Of a stretch of 64,000 bases of DNA, positions 9,868 through 20,976 are shown one piece after another. The stretch spans positions 1 through 64,000 of the forward strand of contig NW_004191756.1 of NCBI RefSeq assembly GCF_000330505.1, in the 5' to 3' direction. The notes beneath the pieces were generated by a model. It had not been told where the DNA came from. It did no database searches and saw only the letters and a program-made list of their open reading frames with translations. Numbering within the stretch: the stretch's first letter is position 1; every line of letters starts with the position of its first letter. Source of the DNA: Entamoeba invadens IP1. Its lineage: Eukaryota > Evosea > Mastigamoebida > Endamoebidae. A program made the position numbers and the translations under genes.

Positions 9868-11734
9868 TTATTGAGGTTCAACAGCCTTGGCTGAAACAGA
9901 CGCACTTCTGTTCTTCTTAACCGAAAGTACGCTGAATGTCAGAGGCGCTATGGTCTTAGGTTTTAAGTTCGTTTGGACGTTTTGAGAAAAAGACCTTTTC
10001 AGCTCTTTTGGTGGTGGAGCGCATTGCTCTTTTAAAGTCTGTTCGTCGGGAACCTGAATTTTGAGCTCTAATGTAGACACTGATACGTCCTTTGGATTTG
10101 TCATAAATCGGATGGCATGTCTCATCGCCTTTTTAGAATTTTGTTGTGGGCTTTTAACTTCGATTGGAGATATACAGACTTGGTGGTCATTGTCCGCGTT
10201 CTCCGTATTATCCGGTTTTAAATCTTCTGTCGTTCCGAACGTCTCAATCTTGAGAGAACTTGGATTTTTTTCTTGGTGAATAGGTTTGAGATCGGTGACG
10301 TCAGAAATGTCAATTTTAGTATGAACAATCTCAAAACCTTTCTCAATTTTCGTGGGTTTTATACACTCACTTTTGGTTCTCTCTCTTTCCGGGATTGAAG
10401 TGACAGAACAACACGGCTGAAAAGCGTCGATTTCGCTGGAAATCATATCCAACCCGACAAACCCATTTGAAGCTTCGTTCTGTGGAAGCTCAGCAGAGAA
10501 CGGACGGCCGTTTGCTCCATTTTCCGGAGATGGCGTGTGGGGCACCATAAAACACACTGGTGGGGTCTTACGACTTTTAGCACTCCTCTCCTTCTCAATT
10601 AAGGCAAACAAACGATCGCCAATTTCTGGGGATAAACCAAGGCCATCAATGTCATATTTTTCAATGTACATCAAGTCGTCGTAACACATGTATCCACACG
10701 TTACAAGGTGTTCAGTTAAATCGTCCAAATTGTCTTTCTTTAAGAAGTGGCGCACAGTTTCAATTGGATCTGTGAAGAGTTCGACAGGTTTGTGCTTCTC
10801 AAGCTCGGCACCAGTGAACAAGTCTTTGTATTCGGGGAATAACGTGATGATGAATTTGTTCAAACGGTAACACATCTCGTCCAGACGTTCATCTTCAAAG
10901 TCGAGAGTGTCTGACTTCAAAAAATGGACCCCTCGTGTAAATTGGAAACTGCTCGAGAGTTTGACCAAGTCGACTTGGTTGTTGCATGCGGTTGACGAGA
11001 TGAAAATTATCGGAGTTGTGATTTTCTTCACTTGCTGTAGTGTGACGCACGAAAAGCACAACGAACTATTCTGTATTTGGGGATTCTGCACGTCACTCGG
11101 TATTTTCAAGTAAACCAAACTAAATTCAAATGAAACTTTTAAAGAAACAAACGATGAGGATGATACCCGCCAATCTTTCTTGAACAATATCAGATCCGGT
11201 TTTGAGTTGCTTCTGTATTTTATACGCCAAATATAGTGTTGGTCCACAACCAGCGCCTTTGCCGTATAGGATCACTCTATTGGGTGATTGTCCCAGTTTC
11301 TTTGTAATGAACCTCCAGACATATTCGATATGAGACGCTGTTTTTTGGTCGGAATACGTCGATCCTTTTGTGTAACCTGGGTACTCCCACACGATGATGT
11401 TTGCTTTGAAAATCTCGGCGAGGACAGAGATCCAGTCTTTTATTTGAGGAAGCGATTCGTTTGCGTCGTGGTTGTAGAGAATGGTGATTGGCTGAACACT
11501 GTTTGTTATTGGTTATTGCTGAAAACGGTTAAACTGATAATTAATAAGTGGAACATTTTGAGATGTAACGTTGAGTTGAACAAACACCGTGGTTTTTGTC
11601 TGGATATATAAAATGGGGATGTTCTTGAAATCGATTTTTTGTAAATCAGCGAGCGGTTTTTCATTTGGAAACAAGGACCTCCGCTGCTTTGCACCCTGCT
11701 TCAAAGAAATAGTATTGGCGAGCGGAGCACTCAT
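9868..11734 (-). CDS. Alpha/beta-hydrolase-fold pseudoenzyme fused to SAM domain (3 exons)
   Basis: Exons are 11734-11586, 11498-11153 and 11085-9868, giving 570 aa. Both introns start GTTTGT; acceptors are AACAG and probably GTGCAG. Residues about 35-250 follow the ABHD17/FAM108 alpha/beta-hydrolase pattern: ITILYNHDANE for the oxyanion strand and IIVWEYPGYTKGS for YDYSGYG. The nucleophile elbow reads RVILYGKGAGCGPT, so the G-x-S-x-G Ser is Gly (about residue 131). The Asp loop (STACNNQVD) and His loop (KSDTLDFED) also lack the triad residues. A SAM domain follows (about 270-330: IETVRHFLKKDNL to LGLSPEIGDRLFALIEKE). The last 240 residues are low-complexity. Probably a binding or scaffold protein. 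Confidence 0.7.
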
Positions 11735-12432
11735 TTATGGACTGAGTTATGTTTTACGCGATGTGAAAAAACAAATATTTTTGTTCAATTTTTTTGTTTT
11801 CAAAACAAATCCTTTTCTTTGATTTCTTGTATTATTGGTATAGACTTAAAGCTTTCTTAACATTACTATAAAGATTTTTGGTAAGATAACGACTTCTTTG
11901 TCCAATTATCGTTATTGTTGTTCCAAAAATTGATATTCAATTTAACAATTCTTTCAAATGGTTTAAATGGTTGATATAAATTGCTGTGTGCGTCAAAAAG
12001 AAAATTTGACCAATAACAAGTAAAATTTTTAATTCAAACATTCACGAACCAGTTTTGGGCATCCTCAAACTTCCCAAAAATACATAAAATAGTTCGTTAT
12101 ACAAATATTTAACTAATAAATAGTAATATATAATTTTTTTTGTGTACTAATAAATCAAGAATGGTTTTTTTATTTAAGCACTTAAAATAACTTTGAAAAA
12201 ATTTCAAAAGGTCTGAAAAATCGGGAAATCTTGATTATAATTTTTTCTTTTCCTGTTTTTTAGAAGTTTATATGTAGAATATCATTACACAGTTGAAAAA
12301 CGAAAAAACATTAAAGAATGTACAGTCTGATACACTTAATAAAAAACATTATAATAATTTAAATACTATAATAATATAAAATGTACTATAACATTGGTTT
12401 CACTCGATTATAAAATAATGGATAAAATTTAC
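11735..12432. other. Intergenic region between hydrolase-SAM gene and transposon
   Basis: About 700 bp of AT-rich sequence with no convincing frame or RNA gene. It contains the promoter side of the hydrolase-SAM gene and the left flank of the pogo/mariner element. Confidence 0.5.
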
Positions 12433-12434
12433 TA

Positions 12435-14936
12435 CAGTATGTGAGAATGAGAAAACACTGTGGATTCAACAAAAGTTACAATTGTGTAACTTTTATGTAA
12501 TAAAATTATTATTTTTTTATTTCAAAAAATTCAAAAGATCAAATAAAAAAATCACTTATTTACAGTTCATTTTCTCTTTCAATTTGTTTGAAAACCTACA
12601 AAGCAGCTTTCAGAGTGTGAACAGCCAGCCAGCACTTATCAACTAACTGACTCAGACCTCACGATAAAGAATCCCAGGTATATCGGACATATCAGCCATA
12701 GCAACCAGACGATTCAAAGCAGGCAACGTTTAATTTAAGAGTTTTCGCGAGCAAGTTCTACAAGTTAATATCTCAATAACGAAAGAACGTTTAACAAACG
12801 AATATCTTCTATTGGAAGGACTTATGACAGTTCAGACATGTATTGATCCAATCAGTGACCATTTTGACCCAGTGATAGGAAACAGTAATGTAAACTCGGC
12901 AATACAACTGATTAAAAAAGATAAAAATCAATCGATTAAATTCTCAACCCCATTTTTAGTTCTTTTTGAGATTTTTTGGTCGTCTTTTTCTTCACAACTT
13001 TACATACAACATCCCGTTCTTTTTTTTGATCGGCTTGCAAACAGACTGACAAAAATAACCCTCAAAACACCTTGGAAGCTTTCGAACTGCAGATATTTTC
13101 AAGCTTTTGGTTTTGACGCATTCAATCGAGTATAACTGTGGTATACTTAACAGTCTCGGTATTTCTGCTGTGACTCTGCGTGACACTCCAATATCCACAT
13201 ACACAACCCACATACCACCATCAACAATTCTGAAATCAATACCAACTTGCCTAAAAGCCTGCGTGCACACATCCAGAATAGTTGTTTGGAAATAAGACTT
13301 CAGAATTGAGTTGAGGTATTTGGCAACCTTTTGATCCAAGTCCTCTCCATCACCAAATTCAACAGTTTTAGTTTCATTTGGTATTTCGTTGCGATCTTCT
13401 GATTGGTTGTCATCCACCATCCTTTCGTTGACAGTCGTAACAGCCTTCTTTTTAAATGGTGATATTGCCTCTTGTGGATTTGCCAGCACTTCCTGAAACA
13501 TATACTCCACTGTTGAGGTATTATTGGTTCTTCAATGGGATCTTGGCTTCCAATCACATCATTTGATTCTTCTTTTTTTCAACGTCTTCACTTTCTGTCG
13601 TTGTTGTTTCTTTTTCGCCAACTCTATCTTTAATTTTTATGACTTCTCTGAACTTCGCATACAACGAATTCAGTCTTCTTTTTGGGCTGCGAACACCCCA
13701 ACATCTAATGGTTGTGTTAAATGTGAGGTGTGAAGCACCAAACATACGATTTCACAGTTCACATTGATGATTTTCTCATTGACTTGGACATTCGACTTGA
13801 GCAGCAACCTCACATCTTCGATTGAGTGGCACGTGCACTGATCAAATATCAGCACGGCCTTATCAATATAACCAGTCTTAATTCTCATGTCCACAATATA
13901 AGGTACTACAACGTCGTTGATGTATTGTATAAATAAGTCACTGTTGATAAAACCGTTTTTGCTATAACTGACGATGTTTCCCGTTTCCATCCAACCCAAT
14001 TTCAAGAATTCAACTGCAACTCTTTTGTATTTTGTTACAATCATACAAGGAAGAGGTTGTGAGGGGGTTATAATGCAAACGACAGTGGATCGAGCAATGT
14101 CACGTTCGACTCCATATTTCATTTTACTGTCTGTGGAAAAACCAGCAGTAAATCCTCCCTTCACCATTTGCCTGTCTGGCCATGGCTGATACCCCGACTC
14201 ATCCAAATTCAAAATAAATTGTGATGGGATGCCATTTAAAAAAAAGTGGCAGCGCAATGTAATACTTCAACACGGCATCTTCGTCGTAGGTCAATCGAGA
14301 TTGGTCTTCAGCAAACACAGTAACAATCGAAAAGTTCCAATTTTTGTGTATTTTATCATAAATAACGTGGTTTGACACATCAACGTTGAAGGTTTTTATT
14401 ATAAACAACTTCAAATAAGTTATGCTGATAGCTTTGCATTTTCCTGGAAACTTTTCATTATCAAGAATCAAATTCTTGACAATTCCCCATTGTGTTTCAG
14501 TTAAAAATGACGGTCGTCCGTTATCTTTTTTTCCAAACAATGCCGTCTCCATACCTCTTCGTTTGTTGATATTAAACTGACTTGAAGATAAAGCAAAGAC
14601 TCTACATAGTTTACTCTCGGTCACCTTTTCCGTATTCATTCCATTGAACATTTCTCTCTCAATGTTCATCAAATACACCTGAACATTCAGGGGTAATTCA
14701 GAAAAGTTGCAATGTTTGCTGAATGTTCTTTGGGCTATTTCTTTCACTGGGCCAGGACAATACTTTAGATTCTCTTCCAGTGTTGTATAATCCAAGCCAC
14801 TAAAAGCAACATTCCTGGAGCTCATAATTATATTATTTAGATTGTTTTTTTAAAGAAAAACATTTTTATTTAAAAAAAGAAAAACAAATATGTAACTTTT
14901 ATTGAATCCACAGGGTTTTCTCATTCTCACATACTG
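12435..14936 (-). mobile_element. Pogo/mariner-type DNA transposon with 45-bp TIRs
   Basis: The 45-bp terminal inverted repeats (12435-12479 and 14892-14936) differ at only two positions and begin CAGTATGTGAGAATGAG. TA dinucleotides flank them at 12433-12434 and 14937-14938, the target duplication typical of the Tc1/mariner superfamily. The 2.5-kb element carries one transposase reading leftward, broken by frameshifts. Near-perfect ends with a damaged gene suggest fairly recent insertion, or mobilisation in trans. Cut-and-paste elements of this superfamily are known from Entamoeba genomes. Confidence 0.85.
12992..14825 (-). pseudogene. Pogo-like DDE transposase, frameshifted
   Basis: The coding sequence starts at the ATG at 14825-14823 and continues through several frames to the stop near 12992. 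Segments are about 14825-14230, 14257-13670, 13745-13554 and 13535-12992, requiring at least four frame changes. The first lies at an 8-base A/T run (14238-14245). Catalytic landmarks of the DDE_1/pogo family are present: FILNLDESG, VLIFDQCTCH and TSHLTQPLDVGVFA, with about 45 residues between the second and third Asp. The N-terminal part would hold the DNA-binding helices. As read it cannot give an active enzyme without frameshifting; sequence errors remain possible. Confidence 0.75.
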
Positions 14937-14970
14937 TATAAAAGAAATACAATAATAATTTTTATTAATT

Positions 14971-15025
14971 AAATTATTATAAAATTATTATAAAATTATT
15001 ATAAAATTATTATAAAATTATTATA
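14971..15025. repeat. 11-bp tandem repeat, five units
   Basis: The unit AAATTATTATA is repeated five times without interruption, 33 bp outside the right end of the pogo/mariner element. It is a simple AT minisatellite; no function is visible. The rest of 15026-15473 is AT-rich intergenic sequence with no open frame. Confidence 0.85.
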
Positions 15026-15473
15026 AAATAACATAACTAACTATTGTATTTGTATTTTTAAATAAATTAATTTTTATTGTTTAAATTTATATTAAATAAT
15101 GGAAAAGATAAGTAATAAAAATGTAATTTTACTATATAAATAAAATAATTTCAAATTACTTTTACTAATTTATAGATCTTCAAACAATTTAATAATAACA
15201 TACCATATTAAATATAATAAATATAATTCAACCAATCGATTTTTGCCGTTCATATTAAAAAACAACAAAAAAATATTTTTGCGTTTTCTAAAAATAAATT
15301 GAAGTAACAAAAAATCATATAAAAATTATATTATAACTATAAATAACAACATGAAAAGATAACAATTCAAATTATTAGAAAAAAAATAACTACGGCAATA
15401 TGAACTAAATATAACACTCAAGAACATAGAAAAAGAAAAAAAATTGTATAGTTTAATTTGAAGTTCCAAATAG

Positions 15474-17162
15474 ATGTCGAAGAAGAATGTGTTATCTTCT
15501 GATGATCGTGTTGTAAAACAGTCCATCCCATGTTAGATCAACTTCTGACGTACGACCAATTTGTCGACATGAAGGTATATTATGTCAACGTATTACCNNN
15601 NNNNNNNNNNNNNNNNNNNNNNNNNNNNNNNNNNNNNNNNNNNNNNNNNNNNNNNNNNNNNNNNNNNNNNNNNNNNNNNNNNNNNNNNNNNNNNNNNGCA
15701 AGAAGGACGACTTCATCCACTTGCATTAACAGCAATATTAGATCGTGCCCAAACTCTTTTACGACGTGAAGCAAATATAATAACAATGGATGGACAAACC
15801 GCAGTCTTTGGAGATATTCATGGACAGTTTTATGATTTGTGTAATATGTACCAAGACTTTAATAACACTAAAGAGAATTTATTATTTCTTGGGGACTATG
15901 TTGATCGTGGGTGCTTCGGAACCGAAGTCATCATCTTACTTATATGTCTCAAACTTCAATTTCCGGATCGAATCCATTTACTTCGAGGAAACCACGAGTG
16001 CCGACTGATGACAAGTTACTTCAATTTCAAACAAGAATGCCTTTGGAAATATAACACACAAATCTATGACGAATTCATGAACACGTTCGACTGTTTACCC
16101 CTTTGTGCTATTATACACTCCGATTTGGGTAACTTCTTTTGTGTCCATGGAGGCATTTCTCCTTCTATGCAACGACTGAGTGACATCAGTATCATCGACA
16201 GATTTCAAGAACCACCAGAAGATGGGCTCTTCTGTGATTTGTTGTGGAGTGACCCTTTAGACGACTCTTTGTATGAAGCTTATAGTCGCGACCAACAAAT
16301 AGCCTTTCAGAAGGAGATGTATGAATTTAATAGTGTGAGGGGGTGTAGTTATTCCTATGGGTTTAGTGCAGTGAGGCGATTTTTAGTGAAGAATGACATG
16401 GTTTGTATAGTTCGAGGGCATGAAGTGCAGAAGAGTGGGTGTAAAATGAATTTTGAAGGCTGTTCGAGTTCTCCGGTGACTATCACGATCTTCAGTGCGC
16501 CGAATTACTGTGATGTGTATGACAATGATGCTGCAGTGTTGATGATCACAAACGAAGAACTCAGCTTTTTGTCGTATTCGTGTGTCGCCCATCCATTCTG
16601 GTTACCCAAATTCGCAAATGCGTTTTACTACACGTTGCCAATTTTACTTCAAAACATCAGTCAAATTGCCAACCGTGTATTTAGTGCAATAATATTCGAA
16701 TCCGTTGAGACCGAAGAAGACGAAAAAGGTGTCAAAGAAGAGTTAACACCCGAAGAGCTAGACAACCTCACCAAACTCGAAAAAGTGATGTCGGACCCAA
16801 CTAGTCGGATAAGTCAGAACAGGTTAGTTAAATTCGCAAAACGAAGAAGAACATATGAAGGTTTCACACAAGCTTTAAATCCTTCAAATGAGTCACCTTC
16901 ACGCACTCCCACACAAAAACATGAAAAGAAAGAAAATCCTCAGAATACAAAAGTGACTGCTCGTGAGGCTCGTGCAAACAAAAAGACAATCACTCTTGGC
17001 CTTCGAACAGATTACACTGATCAAGATAAAACTGTGTTCCACGTCGAAGCTTCATCTCGCTTCGATTTGGCTAAGAAGAACGACTCCGCTAATGAACTCC
17101 GCCCTGTGGACTCTAAAGACCTCAAACTCGAGTGGCAAAAGCTCAACTCAAAACATTTTTAA
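15474..17162 (+). CDS. Calcineurin A-like phosphatase (PP2B catalytic subunit), interrupted by assembly gap
   Basis: The first codons (from ATG 15474, reading SSDDRVVKQSIP) match the PP2B N-terminus but hit a TAG at 15534. The expected continuation (LLTYDQFVDMK) is in another frame just before the 100-N gap, so an indel near the gap edge is likely. After the gap the frame is intact to 17162. Metallophosphatase motifs are GDIHGQF, GDYVDRG and RGNHE, plus HGG. The RGCSYSYGFSAVRRFL loop and SAPNYCDVYDN are typical of PP2B rather than PP1 or PP2A. The Ca2+/calmodulin-activated Ser/Thr phosphatase would act in the cytosol with calcineurin B. The C-terminus is basic and low-complexity; a classic autoinhibitory peptide is not obvious. 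Confidence 0.85.
15598..15697. other. Assembly gap (100 N)
   Basis: Exactly 100 undetermined bases, the conventional size for an unknown gap. It falls inside the calcineurin A gene and hides part of its N-terminal region. The true length is unknown. Confidence 0.99.
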
Positions 17163-17292
17163 TTCACAAAGGTGTGTTGTATTGCTTCTGTCGACACCAC
17201 ATGACGGGCCGGTTTTGAAATTCAGTTATACTAAAATAAACTATACTAAATAGTAAAATGCTAAGTCAGAAGGTTGAAAAACCTCAAAGTCG

Positions 17293-18186
17293 TCACTTAT
17301 CTTTCTTTTCTTCTTTCTCATCTTTTTTCTCTTCCTTCTTTTCATCTTTCTTCTCCGGTTCCATTGACATTTTAATCGCCAATTTCATCTCGTCGTCCAT
17401 CTCGATTTCTTGTGGCGCTTGTTGGTTGTGTTGTTGTTCTGGAGCCTTTTCGGTCTCCATTGGCCTTCTGTTGTTATCCTCCATATCAGCCAAAGAAGCG
17501 GCAATAGCCTTTGCTAATTCTTCTTCTTCATTATAAGTAGCATTTCCTTCTCCCATTGAAGCTCGAATTGCGGCGGCATATTCAGGATCGTACTCTGGAT
17601 TAAATGCTCCGAGCCCGCCATCTCTCATGATGATGGGTGTTTTTGAGATCATTTCAAGCAACACGTGTGGTCCAGCGGGGACGGTGACAAGTGTACATTC
17701 CTCACCCATTCCCGCCGGAAACGTTTCGAGGACTTTCGCGTTGTCGACGACTTCCCCAAACGACACAATATCAAGAGCAATCCCATTTTTTTTCAGTGCG
17801 TTGATGATCTCCGCCGTCTCCTCCTCTTTCATGTTAATAGGGGAGCCGACAAACAAAATGATACGTTGTGTGTAGATCTTCTCGACACGGTTGGCCAACG
17901 CCAATTTCGCGACTAATAGTGCTTGTTTAAAATCACTCAATCCCCCCACTTTGGCAAGGTGTAATCCACTCAAGATCTTCCCAAAATCATTCGTTGGAGT
18001 CACTAATATCCTCTTCGACTCACTCCCAGCTGCTATAAAGCCAACGTAGTTCTCGGGATTTTTTTGAAGTTTAACAGTTGTGATGGATTGGACGGCTTCG
18101 ATTTGTGCTTCCATTCGCGAAGGGTTATAATCACCGTTGTTCATATAATCCGACGTATCTATCACACATACGACGCACTCAGGCAT
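17293..18186 (-). CDS. RPN10: 26S proteasome ubiquitin receptor Rpn10/S5a
   Basis: A 297-aa single-exon protein. The N-terminal von Willebrand A domain (about 1-190) starts with the family's MPECVVCVIDTSDYMNNGD and carries FVGSPIN and LDIVSFGE strands. Downstream are UIM-like helices: DPEYAAAIRASM, EEELAKAIAASL and DDEMKLAIKMSM, each with the acidic-Ala-x2-Ser pattern. The C-terminus is a Lys/Glu tail. Rpn10 joins the 19S regulatory particle and captures polyubiquitin. The gene is convergent with calcineurin A, 130 bp between stops. Confidence 0.92.
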   Translation of the reverse strand: MPECVVCVIDTSDYMNNGDYNPSRMEAQIEAVQSITTVKLQKNPENYVGFIAAGSESKRILVTPTNDFGKILSGLHLAKVGGLSDFKQALLVAKLALANRVEKIYTQRIILFVGSPINMKEEETAEIINALKKNGIALDIVSFGEVVDNAKVLETFPAGMGEECTLVTVPAGPHVLLEMISKTPIIMRDGGLGAFNPEYDPEYAAAIRASMGEGNATYNEEEELAKAIAASLADMEDNNRRPMETEKAPEQQHNQQAPQEIEMDDEMKLAIKMSMEPEKKDEKKEEKKDEKEEKKDK

Positions 18187-18400
18187 GGCTTAGTATCTAT
18201 TTTTTAAAGTTCCTTTTTCTTTTTTTCACTTTCTTTTTCCAAACCACAATCTCACGTCTCATTCCCAAAAATTGTGAGCCTTCTCTCTTCCAAACTTTTT
18301 TATTGTTTTATTTTTGCGTTTTGGTTTTTTTTGTTCGCTCAAAACTAAAATCGACTAACATCATTTCAATTCTCACACATCTCAAAAATACATTTCAAGT

Positions 18401-20536
18401 TCATTTCGGCGAAGCAATCGCAAACCACTTTCTAATCTCCTTTGGCGTGATTCGACCCTTTTTCAAAAACTCAAAGAACCTTCTCTCGTCGTAATTCTTT
18501 CCCATCAGTTCCATTGGTTCTGCTAATCCCTTATTAACAAAGTCTGGGTTGTCTAGTTTCATAATAGCTTCTAGAAATTAGTTCATATCAACTATAATTA
18601 TACTATATATCTTCTATATAATACTATATTTCATATATTTATATTTATACTATATTATACTATATTATACTATATTATACTATAACAAACCTTTTGAGAA
18701 ATGTAAAATGGTACTAAAAAAAGAAAAAACGATTTCCCATCCCTCCAAAAAGATGATATCGAGTACTCTAACTTCCAACTCCACTGGGAATTTTCGGCAG
18801 AACCATAACATGAAATATTCGAACATGAACGTTTGCCAATTTTCAAAATCATAATCAATCTCTTTTAAATGATAAAAAATCTTTGAGTGATATTTTTTCA
18901 TGACTTTCATGGAAACAAATGCGCACTTCTTTATCCCTACAAAATCGGGCAAACACATTTGTCGCAAATTATACTTTGGATCGTTCATTATAGTATTAAA
19001 CCCCCAATACACGTCCTCCTCTTTTTGCATCACAAGTATTAAGAACCCACACAAATCAGAGAATCCTTGAACATATCCAACTTCCTTATCTTGCATCGAC
19101 CAAGCCCGTAACACTCTAAATAATGTTCTTTGCCCATCCGCAAACTTCGTCATGAAGTGGACGTTATTTTGATGTGCTCGAATGACATCTTTATGGATTT
19201 GGTCATCGTCATGTCCTCTCTCCTGATTCTCGACAATCCGATTGAAATATCCCGGCGACTCCGTTTCGCTGCTTTCGACCTTCAGTTCAATTTCCCAATA
19301 CCTTTTCCTCTGATTGATCGGAATGAACTTATATACTCTTCGAAAGAGATATCGCGGCGTTTTACTCGTCTTGACCCATTCATCTAACATGACCGTCCAC
19401 TTCTTTTCTTTGTCTTCCACATTAATCTTTTTCACGACTTCAGGCACTTGTGGCGCCTCAATCGTTTCTTGGACATATCCATACTCATCCGTCTTCTTAT
19501 CTATTTCGACTACTTTCACTTCTGTTTGTTCAGCCTCGACAGGAAGAGGACTACTCGTCTCATTATAGACCAACCGAACATCTTTTAATGACGTCACATT
19601 CAACAAGAAATTGACAAGGGGTTCACACTTACTTTGTAACGCATAGTACAACGGTTGGTTCCCACTGACATCAGCACTCTCCGCTAATTTCACACTCTTC
19701 CGAAAATAGTCGAAAAATGGTCCAAATTTCGTGACCTTTGCAAGGCCCTTTGCCTTCGCCATATAATGCAAACAGTTCGAGTGGTCTCCGTCATCTACTT
19801 GTTATTCGATCATCACTAGATACTATAACGAATAGTAAATATATTACTAGTGAATAGTTTAGTATTCATTAGTAATATATTTACTATTGAAGAAGAACAA
19901 ACAAGCATCTAAAGATGCGCCAGCTTTGATCAAGATGTCCATGTTTTCTATATTCAGGTAGAAGCAAGCGACCATTAAAGGGGTAATACCTTTATTATTA
20001 TGTGCGTTAACATTTCCTCCGTACTTCACCAGTTTCTCAAGGAGTTTAGTGTTATTTCTCCGACACGCAACATAAATGGGAGAGTCTCCCAAATCATTCT
20101 GAATATCAATCCCACTCTTCTTGACTTTCCTAGCTAAGTATACACACGCATTCGTTCGACCAGCTATCACCCCACGAAGTAACGCGGTGTTCCCATTGGA
20201 GTCTTTAGAATTCTTAGTGATCCCTGCCTTCAGCAATTGATTCACTAAATTGGATTTCCCTTGTTCTGCAGCAATATGTAAAGCAGTCGATCCATCAATT
20301 TGAGACTTAAAATTCAATTTAGAGTCGTGGACGGATAAGTACGGAGGTAGTAATTTGTCACTTAAGACGTCTTGTCTCCCCGCGCTTAATGCAAATGAAA
20401 ATGCAGGAGAGACACGCTCAGTCACTTTCTTCCCTGAAACTTCACGAGTGATCGGTTTCAATTGGACTTGGTCATCATCCCCCGAGTCTGTTTCGTACCC
20501 AGCCTCGTATGAATCTTCATATGAGTCTTCAGACAT
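18401..20536 (-). CDS. Ankyrin-repeat TBC domain Rab-GAP (3 exons)
   Basis: Exons are 20536-19903, 19794-18691 and 18570-18401, giving 635 aa. Both introns run GTTTGT to TAG and preserve frame. Residues about 90-260 form ankyrin repeats (DGSTALHIAAEQGKSNLVNQL, SNGNTALLRGVIAG, LGDSPIYVACRRNN); the last one continues across the first junction. The TBC domain (about 345-600) has IHKDVIRAH, holding the Arg finger, and VGYVQGFSDLCG, holding the Gln finger, so catalysis on Rab GTPases is expected. The N-terminus is acidic. The start is the ATG at 20536, since an upstream in-frame codon is TTG. Ankyrin plus TBC suggests recruitment to a specific membrane; the Rab target is unknown. Confidence 0.85.
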
Positions 20537-20976
20537 CCTCCGTCCAAGTTGATTTCGAGTTTGTTTGAACAAATCTCAAATCCATAACCGTTTTCTAGTT
20601 CAAACCAGAAAACCCACTTTTTCGTTCATATAACTCCTCTTATTCAATGGGACTTCTATCCTTTTGTGGCTTCTTTTCTATCTTAATTCTATGATTCTTT
20701 TTATAGTTTATTTATAGCTTCTGTTTTGAATGGCAATTTGTATGCCGTTGTATAATAGTATTTAAATGGTTTATTTTATAATAACAAACAACTTTTTGTT
20801 GTGCCTTTTTGGCGAGAAAAATCCATCAAAAATGGTATTATTCTTTTACTATTTTTCAACAAAATCTTTCAAAGAGGAAAGATGCTAAATTAAGTCGCTG
20901 AAAAACGACAAGAATTGTCCAAAGACATGACTCAAAAACAATATATCGATGAAATCAATAAATCAGTTCAACTCAT
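20537..20976. other. AT-rich intergenic region
   Basis: About 440 bp between the ankyrin-TBC start and the transporter stop, holding the promoter of the former. I see no open frame or structured RNA in it. Confidence 0.5.

Noticed and set aside
12812..13135. Plus-strand frame inside the pogo element
   Set aside because: It overlaps the transposase C-terminus antisense and lacks any family match.
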